A stretch of 64,000 nt of DNA from Pelomonas caseinilytica (lineage in GTDB: Bacteria; Pseudomonadota; Gammaproteobacteria; Burkholderiales; Burkholderiaceae_C). The position numbers were made by a program, and so were the translations under genes. Location of the stretch: NCBI RefSeq assembly GCF_021353235.1, contig NZ_JAJTWT010000001.1, positions 372,001-436,000 of the forward strand, in the 5' to 3' direction. The stretch's first letter is position 1. Each line of letters begins with the position of its first letter. Below the pieces are notes generated by a model that saw nothing but the letters and a program-made list of their open reading frames with translations, was not told the DNA's origin and searched no databases. Below, in pieces: positions 20,205 through 30,660 of the stretch.

Positions 20205-20629
20205 GCGAGGCGCCGGCCAGCATGCGCCTGGACAAATGGCTCTGGGCGGCACGCTTCTACAAGACCCGCGCCCTGGCCGTGGAGGAGATCAACCTCGGCC
20301 GGGTGCGCATCGGCGGCCAGCCGGTCAAGCCGGCGCGGGACGTGAAGGTCGGCGACCTGATCAGCGTGCGCATCGGCCCCCTGGTCCGCGAGGTCGAGGT
20401 CAAGGGACTGTCCAACCAGCGCGGCCCGGCGCCCCAGGCCCAGGCCCTCTACGCCGAGACGCCGGCCAGCATCACGGCCCGCGAAGCCGCCGCCGAGGCC
20501 CGCCGCCTGGCCCCCGAGCCGGCGGCTACCATCACCCAGGGCCGGCCCACCAAGCAGGACCGCCGCCGCCTGGCCGACTGGGACCGCTGGTCCGCCTCGG
20601 TCGACGACCTGGACGACGAACCGGGCTGA
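20201..20629 (+). CDS. hslR: S4-domain RNA-binding protein, Hsp15 (HslR) type
   Basis: 142 aa. An N-terminal S4 RNA-binding domain (MRLDKWLWAARFYKTRALA, then VRIGGQPVKPARDVKVGD) is followed by a basic tail (GRPTKQDRRRLADWDRW). Hsp15 binds free 50S subunits carrying a nascent chain and helps recycle them after heat shock. The gene is translationally coupled to hemH by a 4-nt ATGA overlap and precedes the grpE-dnaK-dnaJ heat-shock cluster. Confidence 0.92.
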   Translation: MSEAPASMRLDKWLWAARFYKTRALAVEEINLGRVRIGGQPVKPARDVKVGDLISVRIGPLVREVEVKGLSNQRGPAPQAQALYAETPASITAREAAAEARRLAPEPAATITQGRPTKQDRRRLADWDRWSASVDDLDDEPG

Positions 20630-20656
20630 ATCCCTTCATCTTTTCGAATCTCCCCT

Positions 20657-20684
20657 CTTGAAACCAGGGCATGGCGCCCCATGT
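20657..20684 (+). promoter_or_regulatory. Sigma-32 (RpoH) promoter of grpE
   Basis: CTTGAAA (20657-20663), 13-bp spacer, CCCCATGT (20677-20684): a full match to the RpoH consensus CTTGAAA-N11-16-CCCCATNT. The start point should be near 20691. This decides the grpE start, because the upstream candidate ATG at 20671 lies inside the promoter. Confidence 0.93.
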
Positions 20685-20709
20685 CCGCGCGATAGCCCTT
20701 TTTTCTGCC

Positions 20710-21231
20710 ATGACGACCGACACCCCCCTGCCCGAAGATCCGGCCGGTGCCTCCGAGCCCACGGCCGCCGACCTCAACCCGGAGATCAAGATCGCCGAAC
20801 TCGAAGGCCGCCTGGCCGAGATGAGCGATGCCTACCTGCGTGCCAAGGCCGAAGTGGAGAACATCCGCCGCCGTGCCGAGGAAGACGTTGCCAAGGCCCG
20901 CAAGTTCGCCATCGAAGGCTTCGCCGAGGCCATGCTGCCGGTGATGGACAGCCTGGAGGCCGCCATCGCGACGCCCGGCGCCGCCGTCGAGACCGTGCTC
21001 GAAGGCGTGCACGCGACGCGACGCCAGCTCTCCAGCGCGCTGGAGCGCAACAAGGTCGTCGAGGTCAACCCGGCCGCCGGCACGAAGTTCGACCCCCACC
21101 AGCACCAGGCCATCTCGGTCGTGCCGGCGGAGCAGGAGCCCAACACCGTCGTCGCGGTGCTGCAAAAAGGCTTCCTCATCGCCGACCGGGTGCTGCGCCC
21201 GGCCCTCGTCACCGTCAGTGCGCCGAAGTAA
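20710..21231 (+). CDS. grpE: Nucleotide exchange factor GrpE
   Basis: 173 aa. Releases ADP from DnaK in the chaperone cycle. An acidic N-terminal tail is followed by a long helix ([20 protein letters not shown], then [18 protein letters not shown]) and the C-terminal beta domain ending with [19 protein letters not shown], the family hallmark. ATG 20710 is chosen over ATG 20671 because the latter is within the RpoH promoter. It is followed after 79 bp by dnaK. Confidence 0.96.
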   Translation: MTTDTPLPEDPAGASEPTAADLNPEIKIAELEGRLAEMSDAYLRAKAEVENIRRRAEEDVAKARKFAIEGFAEAMLPVMDSLEAAIATPGAAVETVLEGVHATRRQLSSALERNKVVEVNPAAGTKFDPHQHQAISVVPAEQEPNTVVAVLQKGFLIADRVLRPALVTVSAPK

Positions 21232-21248
21232 TTCACAGCCCGCCGCCT

Positions 21249-21276
21249 CTTGAAGCGCGGCGAGTTATCCACAAAT
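21249..21276 (+). promoter_or_regulatory. Probable second sigma-32-like promoter, before dnaK
   Basis: CTTGAAG (21249-21255), 13 bp, CCACAAAT (21269-21276): good -35, weaker -10 than the grpE promoter but with identical spacing. It would allow dnaK-dnaJ to be made independently of grpE. Confidence 0.5.
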
Positions 21277-21310
21277 CGAACAGCATCAAGCATTCATCAG
21301 GAGCACAACA

Positions 21311-23269
<1,959 letters not shown>

Positions 23270-23284
23270 AGCCGTCGACGTTCC

Positions 23285-23320
23285 GGCCCGGCGGCGCTCG
23301 TGTAGCGTCGCCGGGCCTTT
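23285..23320 (+). terminator. Strong hairpin between dnaK and dnaJ
   Basis: A 14-bp stem (23285-23298 and 23304-23317, one mismatch or wobble) with a 5-nt loop, followed by only TTT. Probably a partial terminator or mRNA-stabilising hairpin that sets the dnaK to dnaJ ratio. Confidence 0.65.
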
Positions 23321-23339
23321 GCCCTTGAAGAGAAGAGCA

Positions 23340-24491
23340 ATGGCTTCCAAGCGTGATTACTACGAAGTCCTCGGCGTCGCCAAGAACGCGACCGAGGAGG
23401 ACATCAAGAAGGCCTACCGCAAGCTGGCCATGAAATACCACCCTGACCGCAACCAGGGTGACGGGGCCAAGGCTGCCGAGGAGAAATTCAAGGAGGCCAA
23501 GGAGGCCTACGAGATGCTCACCGACGCCCAGAAGCGGGCGGCCTACGACCAGTACGGCCATGCCGGCGTCGACCCCAACATGGGCGCCGGCCGCGGCGGC
23601 CCGGGCGCGGAAGGCTTCGGCGGCTTCGCCGAGGCCTTTGGCGACATCTTCGGCGACATCTTCGGCGGCGGCGGCGGGGGTGGCCGGCGCGGCGGTGGCC
23701 AGCAGGTCTACCGCGGCAGCGACCTCAGCTACGCCATGGAGATCACGCTCGAAGAAGCCGCCCGCGGCAAGGAGACGCAGATCCGCATCCCGAGCTGGGA
23801 GAACTGCGAGACCTGCGGCGGCTCCGGCGCCAAGCCCGGCACCAGCGCCAAGACCTGCGGCTCCTGCGGCGGCTCGGGCACGGTGCACATGCGCCAGGGC
23901 TTCTTCAGCATCCAGCAGACCTGCCCGCACTGCCACGGCACCGGCAAGATCATTCCCGAGCCCTGCACCACCTGCAACGGCCAGGGCAAGGTCAAGAAGC
24001 AGAAGACGCTGGAGGTCAAGATCCCCGCCGGCATCAACGAGGGCATGCGCATCCGCTCCGCGGGCAACGGCGAGCCCGGCGTGAACGGCGGCCCGAGCGG
24101 CGATCTCTACATCGAGATCCGCATCAAGCAGCACGACATCTTCGAGCGCGACGGCGACGACCTGCACTGCACGATGCCGGTGTCCATGGTCACGGCCGCG
24201 CTGGGCGGGACCATCGAGGTGCCCACCCTCGGCGGCAAGGCCGAGATCGAACTGCCCGAGGGCACCCAGCACGGCAAGACCTTCCGCCTGCGCGGCAAGG
24301 GCATCAAGGGCGTGCGCTCCAGCTACCCGGGCGACCTGTACTGCCACATCGCCATCGAGACGCCGGTCAAGCTCACCGAGCACCAGAAGAAGCTGCTCAA
24401 GGAGCTGGACGAGTCGCTCAAGAAGGGCGGCGAACGCCACTCGCCCAACGCCAAGAGCTGGACGGACCGGGTCAAGGACCTCTTCAAGTAA
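23340..24491 (+). CDS. dnaJ: Chaperone DnaJ (Hsp40)
   Basis: 383 aa, type I DnaJ. J domain residues 1-70 with the HPD motif (KYHPDRNQ); Gly/Phe-rich linker about 75-125; zinc-finger region with four CxxCxGxG-type repeats ([32 protein letters not shown]); C-terminal substrate-binding domains. It delivers clients to DnaK and stimulates its ATPase. ATG 23340 follows GAAGAG and begins the family N-terminus ([11 protein letters not shown]). Confidence 0.98.
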   Translation: MASKRDYYEVLGVAKNATEEDIKKAYRKLAMKYHPDRNQGDGAKAAEEKFKEAKEAYEMLTDAQKRAAYDQYGHAGVDPNMGAGRGGPGAEGFGGFAEAFGDIFGDIFGGGGGGGRRGGGQQVYRGSDLSYAMEITLEEAARGKETQIRIPSWENCETCGGSGAKPGTSAKTCGSCGGSGTVHMRQGFFSIQQTCPHCHGTGKIIPEPCTTCNGQGKVKKQKTLEVKIPAGINEGMRIRSAGNGEPGVNGGPSGDLYIEIRIKQHDIFERDGDDLHCTMPVSMVTAALGGTIEVPTLGGKAEIELPEGTQHGKTFRLRGKGIKGVRSSYPGDLYCHIAIETPVKLTEHQKKLLKELDESLKKGGERHSPNAKSWTDRVKDLFK

Positions 24492-24506
24492 GTCCCCGCT
24501 CGCACG

Positions 24507-24540
24507 AAGCCGCAGCGCCCGCCCGGGCCTGCGGCTTTTT
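24507..24540 (+). terminator. Intrinsic terminator after dnaJ
   Basis: The arms AAGCCGCAG and CTGCGGCTT enclose an inner GCCCG/CGGGC stem, followed by a T-run (24535-24540). It closes the heat-shock cluster. Confidence 0.9.
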
Positions 24541-24744
24541 CACGTCCGGCACCCGCCGGCCGCCGCAGAAGGCCGCGCGGCGGAAAGCGTCACGGATCGC
24601 CGCCCCATCGCACGTAAACCACCCCTCCCTTTCCGACTCGGAAACCCTAAAGTCCATGGACTGTCACAGCCATGCCTCATAAGTGATGCCCGAACCGCGA
24701 CCTCCGCTCAATCCTGGCGCCACCGCGCCGGTGCGGGAGTTCGC
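24541..24744. promoter_or_regulatory. Upstream region of the receiver-TPR gene with a 12-bp palindrome
   Basis: No gene. It contains the perfect palindrome AGTCCATGGACT at 24651-24662, a possible operator, and the Shine-Dalgarno-like GGGAG at 24735-24739 before ATG 24745. No clear promoter hexamers were found. Confidence 0.4.
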
Positions 24745-26379
24745 ATGTTCCTGATGGACGATCAGATCCAGGACGCCTCTGCGCTGATCATCGACAGCAA
24801 CGCCAATTCGCGCAGCCTGATGTCGGCCCAGCTGCGTGACCTCGGAGTCGGCACCGTGCGCCAGACGCCGCGCGTCAAGGACGCGCGCGTGATGCTGGAG
24901 CACCAGGCCTTCGACATCGTGCTGTGCGACTACCACTTCGACAGCAGCGATTCCTCCGGCCAGGACCTGCTCGACGAACTGCGCCGCGAAGGCCTGCTGC
25001 CCTACTCCACCGTCTTCGTCATGGTGACCAGCGAGGCCACCTACGCCAAGGTGGCCGAGGCCGCCGAGGCGGCGCTGGACGCCTACCTCATCAAGCCTTA
25101 CACCAGCGCCAACCTCGGCGAGCGCCTGGCCAGCGCCCGCCAGCGCAAGCGCATCCTCAAGGACATCTTCGAGGCCATCGAGGCCCAGGACTTCGAGACC
25201 GCCGCCAACCTGTGCCTGGCACGCTTCGAGGCCAAGGACAAATACTGGCTCTACGCCGCCCGCATCGGCGCCGAGCTGCTGCTGCGCCTGAAGCGATTCG
25301 CCGACGCCAGGCGCCTGTACGAGGCCATCATCGCCGCCAAGACCGTCCCCTGGGCACGGCTGGGCGTGGCGCGCACCGAGGTCGCCAGCGGCAACCTGCA
25401 GCAGGCCCGCCGCACGCTGGAGAACCTGATCGGCGAACTGCCCGACTACGCGGACTCGCACGACCTGATGGGCCATGTGCAGATGGAGCAAGGGGACCTC
25501 GCCGAGGCCCTCAAGACCTACCAGACCGCCGCCGCCCTGACGCCCGGCTGCCTGCTGCGCCTGCAGCGCTGCGGCACGCTCGGCTTCTACGCCGGCCAGC
25601 GCACCGAAGCCCTGCGCATGCTGGAGCGGGCCATGTCGCAGGGCCTGCGCTCCAAGCTCTTCGACATGCTCAGCCTCGTGCTCATCGGCCTGATGCGCTT
25701 CGACGCCAAGGACTACAAGGGCTTCAAGTACGCCCACGACGCGGTGGGCAGCGCGCTGGAGCGCGCCCCGCGTTCCATCCGGCTGCAACGCTTCGACCTC
25801 GTCTTCCGCGGCCTGTCCTTCCTGCTGGAGCGCCGCGTCGGCCAGGCCCTCGTCGTCGCGCGCGAGTTCACCGAGCATGCCGAGGCCGGCGACTTCGACC
25901 TGGAGGCCGCCTCGCTGCTGACGGCGCTGTGGATACGCCTGTCGAGCCAGGAGGTCGAGCTCGAGGAGATGATGCCCGTCCTGCGCAGGCAGGGCCTGCG
26001 CTTCTGCACGACCAAGGCCAGCACCGAGATCCTCGTGGCCATGGCCGAAGCGCATGCGGGCGCCGCCCAGCAGTTCCGCGACTGCCATCACCAGATCTTC
26101 AACGTCGCCGAGACCGCCATGCGCCATTCGATGCGCGGCAGCGCCCGCACCGCCGTCGAACTGCTCATCCAGCAAGGTGAAGCCACCCGCAACGCCAAGC
26201 TCATCGACATGGCCAGCCTCGTCCTGAAACGCCACGCCGAGAAGATCGAGGACGCCGAGGCGCTGGCCGGGCAGATCGAGACCCTGCACAACCGCTTCGT
26301 CAAGCCCATGGGCGGCGGACCCGCCAAGTCGCGCGAGACCGGCGGTGTCGCCCTGCGCACCGGCGCGACCCTCACCTGA
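24745..26379 (+). CDS. Response-regulator receiver fused to TPR repeats
   Basis: 544 aa. Residues about 10-135 are a CheY-like receiver: phospho-acceptor Asp in VLCDYHFD, Thr in MVTSEAT, Lys in YLIKPYT. The remainder is alpha-helical with TPR-like repeats, for example the segment starting ADSHDLMGHVQMEQGDLAEA near residue 235. There is no DNA-binding or enzymatic output domain, so output is presumably through protein-protein contacts. No kinase gene is adjacent, so it is an orphan regulator. ATG 24745 with GGGAG upstream; ATG 24757 is an alternative. Confidence 0.88.
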   Translation: MFLMDDQIQDASALIIDSNANSRSLMSAQLRDLGVGTVRQTPRVKDARVMLEHQAFDIVLCDYHFDSSDSSGQDLLDELRREGLLPYSTVFVMVTSEATYAKVAEAAEAALDAYLIKPYTSANLGERLASARQRKRILKDIFEAIEAQDFETAANLCLARFEAKDKYWLYAARIGAELLLRLKRFADARRLYEAIIAAKTVPWARLGVARTEVASGNLQQARRTLENLIGELPDYADSHDLMGHVQMEQGDLAEALKTYQTAAALTPGCLLRLQRCGTLGFYAGQRTEALRMLERAMSQGLRSKLFDMLSLVLIGLMRFDAKDYKGFKYAHDAVGSALERAPRSIRLQRFDLVFRGLSFLLERRVGQALVVAREFTEHAEAGDFDLEAASLLTALWIRLSSQEVELEEMMPVLRRQGLRFCTTKASTEILVAMAEAHAGAAQQFRDCHHQIFNVAETAMRHSMRGSARTAVELLIQQGEATRNAKLIDMASLVLKRHAEKIEDAEALAGQIETLHNRFVKPMGGGPAKSRETGGVALRTGATLT

Positions 26380-26450
26380 ACCCGCAGCCCAGCGCCGGCC
26401 GCGGTTGCCCGCGACAATGCGCGGTTGCACCGACCTTGCCCACCGTTCCG

Positions 26451-28136
26451 ATGTCCCTGCCCAAGCGCCTGCTGACCTGGTTCCGCCCCGACACCACCCG
26501 CCCGCTCACCCAGGCCTGGCTCGCCGCCCTCTGGATGGGCTTGCTGGCGAACTGGCCGCTGTGGCGGCAGCTGTCCTCCATGCCCGATGCGGGGCCGGGG
26601 TTCGCCGTGGTCTTTGCCGGCATGGTCACCGCCGCCACCGGCGCCCTGCTCAGCCTGCTGGCCTGGCCGCGCTTCATCAAGGGCCTGCTCGTGGTGCTGC
26701 TGCTCGCGTCGGCCGCCCTGGCGCATTTCATCGGCAGCTACGGCATCGTCTTCGACCCGACCATGGTCGTGAACATGCTGCAGACCGACGTGCGCGAGAC
26801 GCGCGACCTGCTCAGCTGGCGCCTCTTCGCCAGCCTGCTGCTGCTGGGCGCCCTGCCGGCCGCCTGGCTGCTGCGGCGCCCCGCCGCGCCGGCCCAGCCG
26901 CTGACGCGGCGACTGGGCGGCAACCTCGCGGCCTTCGCCCTGGCGCTGGTGGCGATGGTGGTGCTGGCGCTGAGCGTGTTCGCGACGCTGTCGTCGACCA
27001 TGCGCAACTACAAGACCCTCCGCTACATGGTCACGCCGCTGAACGCCGTCTATTCGCTGGCCAGCGCCGGTGCGCGCCGCCAGGCCGCGCCGAGCGGCCC
27101 GCCCGCCGTCATCGGCGCCGACGCCCGGCTGCTGCCTCAGCCCGCCGGCGCCAAGCCGCCCCTGCTGCTCTTCGTCGTCGGCGAGACGGCACGGGCGATG
27201 AACTTCAGCCTCAACGGCTACGAGCGGCCCACCAATCCCGAACTGGCCAAACTGCCGGTGCTCAGCCTGCGCCAGGTCACGTCCTGCGGCACGGCCACCG
27301 CCGCCTCACTGCCCTGCATGTTCTCGCCCCTGGGCCGCTCGGCCTTCGGCGACCTCAAGGGCCCGCAGGAGAACCTGCTCGACGTGCTGCAGCGCGCCGG
27401 CCTGGCCGTGCTGTGGCTGGACAACCAGAGCGGCTGCAAGGGCCTGTGCGACCGCGTGCCCAACAGCTCCACCGCACGCCTGCCCGAGGGCGCCGCGCCC
27501 CTGCCGCCGGGCCTGTGCACCAAGGACGAGCTCGGCGAGGAGGAGTGCTTCGACGAGGCGCTGCTGCACGGGCTGGACAAGCGCATCGCCGCCCTCGACC
27601 CCGAGCGCGTCAAGCGCGGCGTCGTGCTCGTGATGCACCAGATGGGCAGCCACGGCCCGGCCTACTTCAAGCGCTCGCCGCCCGACCTCAAGCCCTTCCT
27701 GCCCGAGTGCCGCAGCAACGCCCTGCAGCAGTGCCCGCGCGAGCAGGTCGTCAACGGCTACGACAACACCATCGCCACGACCGACCGCCTGCTGGCCCGC
27801 TCCATCGCCTGGCTGCAGGGCCAGGCGACGCGCTTCGACCCCGGCATGCTCTACGTCTCCGACCACGGCGAGTCGCTCGGCGAGAACGGCCTCTTCCTGC
27901 ACGGCATGCCCTACGCCATGGCGCCGGCCGAGCAGACCCGCGTGCCCATGATCCTGTGGGTGCCCGAGGGCGGCGGCCTGGCAGCGTCGCTCAAGCCCGG
28001 CTGCCTGGCAGCCCTGCGCGACAAGCCGGCCTCGCACGACAACCTCTTCCACACCGTGATGGGCTGGGTCGGCGCGCGGGCGGATGTCTACAAGCCCGAG
28101 TGGGACTTGCTGGCCGGCTGCCGCGCGGGCGGCTAG
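26451..28136 (+). CDS. eptA: Lipid A phosphoethanolamine transferase, EptA family
   Basis: 561 aa. The N-terminal third holds about five membrane segments; the C-terminal two thirds form a periplasmic alkaline-phosphatase-fold domain. Visible catalytic or zinc-site motifs: GETARAMNFSLNGY, CGTATAASLPCMFS (nucleophile Thr), and SDHGESLGENGLFLHG. Multiple Cys of the periplasmic disulfides are present (SCGT, CKGLCD, ECFDE). EptA adds phosphoethanolamine to lipid A and lowers polymyxin binding. Start ATG 26451; a TTG 15 bp upstream is ignored. The stop overlaps that of the convergent radical SAM gene. No PmrA-type box was seen in front of this gene. Confidence 0.92.
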   Translation: MSLPKRLLTWFRPDTTRPLTQAWLAALWMGLLANWPLWRQLSSMPDAGPGFAVVFAGMVTAATGALLSLLAWPRFIKGLLVVLLLASAALAHFIGSYGIVFDPTMVVNMLQTDVRETRDLLSWRLFASLLLLGALPAAWLLRRPAAPAQPLTRRLGGNLAAFALALVAMVVLALSVFATLSSTMRNYKTLRYMVTPLNAVYSLASAGARRQAAPSGPPAVIGADARLLPQPAGAKPPLLLFVVGETARAMNFSLNGYERPTNPELAKLPVLSLRQVTSCGTATAASLPCMFSPLGRSAFGDLKGPQENLLDVLQRAGLAVLWLDNQSGCKGLCDRVPNSSTARLPEGAAPLPPGLCTKDELGEEECFDEALLHGLDKRIAALDPERVKRGVVLVMHQMGSHGPAYFKRSPPDLKPFLPECRSNALQQCPREQVVNGYDNTIATTDRLLARSIAWLQGQATRFDPGMLYVSDHGESLGENGLFLHGMPYAMAPAEQTRVPMILWVPEGGGLAASLKPGCLAALRDKPASHDNLFHTVMGWVGARADVYKPEWDLLAGCRAGG

Positions 28137-29257
28137 AACAGGCTGCCCTGGGCCGAGGGCCTGACCGGCCGCTGGAACAGGGCCAGCTGCACCGGCCGCC
28201 GCTTGTCGCGCAGCCCCAGCTTGTTGACCGCACGAACGAACCGCGCCTGCAGCAGCTCGGCCCACACGCCCTCGCCGGTGAAGCGCGTGCCGAAGCGGGG
28301 GTCGTTGTCATTGCCGCCCCGCATGTCGCGGATGCGGGCCATGACGCGGTCGGCGCGGTCCGGGAAGTGGCGCTGCAGCCAGTCCTGGAACAGCGGGTTG
28401 ACCTCCCAGGGCAGGCGCACCGGGATGCTGAAGGCGCTGCTGGCGCCCGCGGCGGCGGCGGCCTCCAGGATGCGCTCCAGCTCAGGCTCGTTGATGAACG
28501 GAATGACGGGCGAGACGCTCACCCCCACCGGCACGCCGGCCTCGGCGAGCGCCTTGATCGTGCGCAGCCGCCGCGCGGGCGCCGCGGCGCGGGGCTCGAG
28601 GATGCGGGCCAGCTCGTTGTCCAGCGTCGTCACCGAGAGGTAGACCGACACCAGCCCCTGCTCGGCCATGGGCGCGATCAGGTCCAGCTCGCGCTCGACG
28701 CCGCTGGACTTGGTCACCACCGAGAAGGGGTGGCGCGTCTCGGCCAGCACCTCGACGATGCGCCGCGTGATGCCCAGCCTACGCTCGACCGGCTGGTAAG
28801 CATCCGTGGCCGTGCCCAGCACCAGCGAGCGCGGCTCGTAGCGCGGCGAGGCCAGGGTCTCGCGCAGGCGCTCGGCGGCATTCACCTTGGCAACGATGCG
28901 CGTCTCGAAATCCAGCCCTGGCGACAGGTTGAGATAGCTGTGCGTGGGCCGGGCGAAGCAGTAGATGCAGCCGTGCTCGCAGCCGCGATACGGGTTGACG
29001 GAGTAGTCGAAGCTGATGTCGGGCGACTGGTTGGTGGTGACGATCTTCTTCGCCAGCTCCTCGATGACCTGGGTGGCCGGCGGCAGGTGCTCCTCGGCCG
29101 CTTCCTGGTCGAGCGAACCCCAGCCGTCATCGACCTGCTCGCGCTGGCGCTGCTCGAAGCGGTGGGGCATGGCCGTCGCGCTGCCGCGGCCCTTGATGGA
29201 GTCGACGGGGACGAGGGCGGGCTGCGCAGCGGCGATGCGGGTGGGGGACGGCGACAT
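28133..29257 (-). CDS. PA0069-family radical SAM protein
   Basis: 374 aa. Radical SAM enzyme with the cluster motif CEHGCIYC (Cys93, Cys97, Cys100). The N-terminal signature SIKGRG and the motifs YSVNPYRG and GTATDAYQPVE are typical of the SplB-related PA0069 group, whose substrate is not established; a nucleic-acid repair or modification role is often supposed. ATG 29257 is chosen because the conserved IKGRG motif (residues 21-25) must be included; Met30 would lose it. A LexA box abuts and overlaps this ATG, leaving no room for a Shine-Dalgarno, so the SOS transcript may be leaderless. Its TAG stop shares CTAG with the eptA stop on the opposite strand. Confidence 0.92.
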   Translation of the reverse strand: MSPSPTRIAAAQPALVPVDSIKGRGSATAMPHRFEQRQREQVDDGWGSLDQEAAEEHLPPATQVIEELAKKIVTTNQSPDISFDYSVNPYRGCEHGCIYCFARPTHSYLNLSPGLDFETRIVAKVNAAERLRETLASPRYEPRSLVLGTATDAYQPVERRLGITRRIVEVLAETRHPFSVVTKSSGVERELDLIAPMAEQGLVSVYLSVTTLDNELARILEPRAAAPARRLRTIKALAEAGVPVGVSVSPVIPFINEPELERILEAAAAAGASSAFSIPVRLPWEVNPLFQDWLQRHFPDRADRVMARIRDMRGGNDNDPRFGTRFTGEGVWAELLQARFVRAVNKLGLRDKRRPVQLALFQRPVRPSAQGSLF

Positions 29258-29277
29258 ACTGTGAATATATACAGTAT
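29256..29277. promoter_or_regulatory. LexA (SOS) operator
   Basis: Core CTGT-N8-ACAG at 29259-29274 with an AT-rich centre (GAATATAT), extended to a 22-bp near-palindrome beginning ATACTGT and ending ACAGTAT. This matches the classical proteobacterial SOS box. It lies at the start codon of the radical SAM gene and 60 bp upstream of the divergent MFS gene, so it may control both. Confidence 0.9.
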
Positions 29278-29336
29278 TTTGCTAACCCACCAATCCCAAT
29301 GACGCCGGCCGGGATAATCGGGCCTGCGCCCCGCCG

Positions 29337-30635
29337 ATGACCACCGCCCTCCCCGCCTCCGCCGCGCTCCAGCTGCGCGACCAGCACGACTACCTGCGCC
29401 TGCTCGCCGCGCGCATCACCGGCGGCGCGGCCAACCAGATGCTGATGGTGGCGCTGGGCTGGCAGATGTACGACCTGACGGGCAGTGCCTGGGACCTCGG
29501 CCTCGTCGGCCTGGCCCAGTTCCTGCCCGCCCTGCTGCTGACCCTGCCGGCCGGCCACCTCGTCGACCAGCACGACCGGCGCCTGCTGCTGTGCCTGAGC
29601 CTGGCCCTGCAACTGCTGACGGCGGGCTGCCTGGGCCTGGCCAGCGGCGGCGGCTGGATCGGCGCGCCGCTGATCCTGCTGTTGTCCGTCGTGCTGGGCT
29701 GCGCCCGAGCCCTGCAGATGCCGGCCCAGCAGGCGCTGATGCCCGCCCTGGTTCCGGCCGCCCTGCTGCCGCGCGCCGTGGCCGCGGCCAGCTCCACCAT
29801 GCAGGCCGCCATCATCGCGGGCCCGGCCCTGGGCGGCGCGCTCTACGCGCTAGGCCCCTGGACGGCGCGACGACTGGGCCAGGGCGATTCGGCCGGCGCC
29901 GCCGCGCATTGGGGCGCCGCCGTCGTCTACGGGGTGTCGCTGTCGATGCTGGCAGCGGCGGTCTTCGCGGTGCTGACCATCCGCCACCGGCCGGTGGCGC
30001 CACGGCGGGCCTCGCCCGGCTTCGCCCAGCTCACGGCGGGCATACGCTTCATCCGCCAGCGGCCCGTGGTGCTGGGCGCCATCTCGCTGGACCTGTTCGC
30101 CGTGCTGCTGGGCGGGGCGACGGCCCTGCTGCCCATCTTCGCCCGCGACATCCTGGGCACCGGCCCGGCGGGCCTCGGCCTGCTGCGCTCGGCGCCGGCG
30201 CTGGGCGCGGTGGGCGTCGGCCTGTGGCTGGCGCGCCGCCCCATCGCGGGCCGCGCCGGGCTGTGGCTGCTCGGCGCCGTGGCGGTGTTCGGCCTGTCGA
30301 TGATCGCGTTCGCGCTGAGCCGCTCCTTCGTGCCGGCCTTCGTCGTGCTGGCCGTCAGCGGCGCGGCCGACATGGTCAGCGTCGTCATCCGCCAGTCGCT
30401 GGTGCAGTTGGAAACGCCCGACGAGATGCGTGGCCGCGTCGGCGCGGTGAACTCGGTCTTCATCGGCGCCAGCAACCAGCTGGGCGAGTTCGAATCGGGC
30501 GCCACCGCCGCCCTGCTCGGCCCCGTGGGCTCCGTGCTGCTCGGCGGCTTCGGGGTGCTGGCGGTGGTGGCTTTGTGGTTCAAGCTTTTCCCCGCGCTCG
30601 CGCAGAGAGACGCGCTGCACCCTCACGTCTCCTGA
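29337..30635 (+). CDS. MFS transporter, EntS/MFS_3-like
   Basis: 432 aa, about 12 hydrophobic membrane segments. The inner-membrane motif-A region between segments 2 and 3 reads GHLVDQHDRRLL, as expected for major facilitator proteins. The C-terminal motif (SLVQLETPDEMRGRVGAVNS) is characteristic of the EntS-like MFS_3 group, proton-driven exporters of siderophores and drugs. The substrate cannot be assigned. It diverges from the radical SAM gene across the LexA box; a GATAAT at 29313-29318 could be its -10. It ends 25 bp before the convergent patatin gene. Confidence 0.9.
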   Translation: MTTALPASAALQLRDQHDYLRLLAARITGGAANQMLMVALGWQMYDLTGSAWDLGLVGLAQFLPALLLTLPAGHLVDQHDRRLLLCLSLALQLLTAGCLGLASGGGWIGAPLILLLSVVLGCARALQMPAQQALMPALVPAALLPRAVAAASSTMQAAIIAGPALGGALYALGPWTARRLGQGDSAGAAAHWGAAVVYGVSLSMLAAAVFAVLTIRHRPVAPRRASPGFAQLTAGIRFIRQRPVVLGAISLDLFAVLLGGATALLPIFARDILGTGPAGLGLLRSAPALGAVGVGLWLARRPIAGRAGLWLLGAVAVFGLSMIAFALSRSFVPAFVVLAVSGAADMVSVVIRQSLVQLETPDEMRGRVGAVNSVFIGASNQLGEFESGATAALLGPVGSVLLGGFGVLAVVALWFKLFPALAQRDALHPHVS

Positions 30636-30660
30636 GCGCGCCAGGGGCCGCGGCAAGCCG

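Noticed and set aside
20671-20710. Upstream ATG 20671 as grpE start
   Set aside because: It lies inside the RpoH promoter, upstream of the predicted transcript start.
24640-24690. Sigma-28 (flagellar) promoter suggested by TAAAGTCC
   Set aside because: No GCCGATAA-like -10 at the right distance and no motility genes nearby.
26380-26450. PmrA-type box in front of the phosphoethanolamine transferase gene
   Set aside because: Looked for because eptA is PmrA-regulated in enterics; no CTTAAG/CTTCAG direct repeat is present.
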